Source: an uncultured Clostridia bacterium (GTDB taxonomy: Bacteria; Bacillota; Clostridia; Oscillospirales; CAG-272). From it: a DNA stretch of 7,097 nucleotides. Under the pieces are notes generated by a model that was not told the origin of the DNA, ran no database searches, and saw only the letters and a list, made by a program, of their open reading frames with translations. The position numbers were made by a program, and so were the translations under genes. Positions 6,366-7,097 of the stretch are shown piece by piece. Location: the NCBI GenBank assembly GCA_947367285.1, contig CANBDB010000077.1, positions 1 through 7,097 on the forward strand, read 5' to 3'. How positions within the stretch are numbered: position 1 is the first letter of the stretch; the number at the start of each line of letters is the position of its first letter.

Positions 6366-7097
6366 TTAACCTCTGAATTTACCAAGAATTCCCTGAAGGG
6401 GGGCTGTAATTCCACCAAAGAAATTAGTAACTTTTGCAGTAATTCCATCAAAGAAGTTACGAACCATTGCTGTTACTGTATCAATAGCAGCTGTGATCTT
6501 AGCCATAACTTTTTCGAAGAAGTTAAGCTCTTCAGTATTTTCTTCTTCCTCTTCAACAACAGGAGCCTTCTGTCCAAGAGATGTCCATGTTTCACCGTTG
6601 TCATAGGAAACTTCCCATTCATGTGTTTCAGGATTAATACGGATAAGAGGTGTTACGCCATCCTTGCCGTCTTCGCCGTCTGCGCCATCCTTACCGGGAG
6701 CACCGTCTACGCCGTCCTTACCGTCTTCACCGTCAACGCCGTCTTTGCCGTCTTCGCCATCAGCGCCGTCCTTACCGGGTTCGCCGGCAGGTCCCTGAGG
6801 TCCTGCTTCACCGGTTTCACCCTTATCGCCCTGAGGTCCTTGAGGTCCTGCTTCGCCGGTTTCACCCTTGTCACCCTGAGGTCCTTGAGGTCCTGCTTCG
6901 CCGGTTTCACCCTTGTCACCCTGAGGTCCTTGAGGTCCTGTTTCACCGGTTTCACCCTTGTCGCCCTGAGGTCCTTGAGGTCCTGTTTCACCAGTTTCAC
7001 CCTTGTCACCCTGAGGTCCTTGAGGTCCCTGAGGTCCTGTTTCGCCGGTTTCGCCCTTGTCACCTTGTTCGCCCTGAGGTCCCTGAGGTCCTGTTAC
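6366..7097 (-). CDS. Collagen-like repeat protein, C-terminal part (start beyond the window)
   Basis: An open frame enters at the right edge and runs 243 codons to TAA at 6366-6368; the N-terminus, and any signal peptide, is outside. It holds 49 uninterrupted Gly-X-Y triplets (6651-7091). The outer 33 or so are built from GPQ-GPQ-GDK-GET-GEA/T units; the inner ones are charged (GKD, GED, GVD, GAD). Next comes a Trp module, INPETHEWEVSYDNGETW with TSLG (about 6573-6650), a short motif I have seen after collagen-like runs in gut bacterial and phage proteins. A glutamate run then leads to a hydrophobic, probably amphipathic tail with repeated NFF(D/G)GITA segments, ending LGKFRG. No LPXTG anchor is present. 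A trimeric surface or extracellular fibre is the natural inference; a phage tail fibre is possible, but no phage genes are nearby. Confidence 0.85.
   Translation of the reverse strand, partial: VTGPQGPQGEQGDKGETGETGPQGPQGPQGDKGETGETGPQGPQGDKGETGETGPQGPQGDKGETGEAGPQGPQGDKGETGEAGPQGPQGDKGETGEAGPQGPAGEPGKDGADGEDGKDGVDGEDGKDGVDGAPGKDGADGEDGKDGVTPLIRINPETHEWEVSYDNGETWTSLGQKAPVVEEEEENTEELNFFEKVMAKITAAIDTVTAMVRNFFDGITAKVTNFFGGITAPLQGILGKFRG
6795..7091 (-). repeat. 45-bp in-frame tandem repeat encoding collagen triplets
   Basis: The marker CCGGTTTC or a close variant recurs at 6811, 6856, 6901, 6946 and 6991, exactly 45 bases apart, and then at 7045, 54 bases on. Each unit codes for five Gly-X-Y triplets. 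The 54-base step holds one additional GPQ triplet. Copies differ mainly at third codon positions and in a GCA/ACA (Ala/Thr) switch. The repeat is coding, not a CRISPR array. Confidence 0.9.

Noticed and set aside
6707..7063. A 118-residue minus-strand open frame rich in KQDLKDLR repeats
   Set aside because: It is the collagen-like gene read in a shifted frame. The true frame gives perfect Gly-X-Y triplets and a sensible C-terminus followed by a terminator.
6795..7091. Regular repeats that could suggest a CRISPR array
   Set aside because: Units are contiguous 45-base coding repeats without unique spacers, and they keep one reading frame throughout.

Overview
The window reads as gut-type bacterial DNA, probably from a metagenome, and it has two parts with different 'grammar'. 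Bases 1 to about 2050 look like Bacteroidota. Both genes there have a TAnnTTTG-type -7 promoter box (2-9 for the AraC gene, 2018-2025 on the minus strand for the LytTR gene). The AraC gene has an A/T-rich leader without a Shine-Dalgarno site, and its arginines are mostly CGN codons. From about 2040 to the end the sequence looks like a Clostridia-type Firmicute. There, three sigma-70/sigma-A style promoters with 17-base spacers and AGGAG-type ribosome sites occur, with much AGA and CTT codon use. The join lies in a short AT-rich intergenic stretch (about 2026-2066). Either this is an assembly chimera or a real transfer boundary; sequence alone cannot decide.

Left part: an AraC-family regulator (73-942, +) and a membrane-anchored LytTR regulator (1017-1988, -) converge on a perfect 15-bp inverted repeat (960-1001), a shared bidirectional terminator candidate. 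Nothing here names their targets.

Right part: a cytoplasmic glycoside hydrolase family 2 enzyme (2103-4472, +) with both catalytic glutamates visible; an intergenic strip with a two-hairpin REP-like element and a bidirectional terminator (4493-4579); a minus-strand two-gene operon of a flavin reductase-like protein (5216-5773) and a Ham1/RdgB-like nucleotide pyrophosphatase homologue (4578-5216) joined by a stop/start overlap; a divergently transcribed MmcQ/YjbR protein (5891-6265, +); two terminators back to back (6272-6347); and the C-terminal 243 residues of a collagen-like protein running off the right edge on the minus strand (6366-7097).

No stretch above 300 bases lacks a gene, and I see no tRNA, rRNA, CRISPR array, insertion sequence or phage gene. 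I do not see a clear new multi-gene system. The most unusual items are the lineage break, the Ham1-like protein with a divergent C-terminal half, and the collagen-like protein with its Trp module and amphipathic 11-residue tail repeats.
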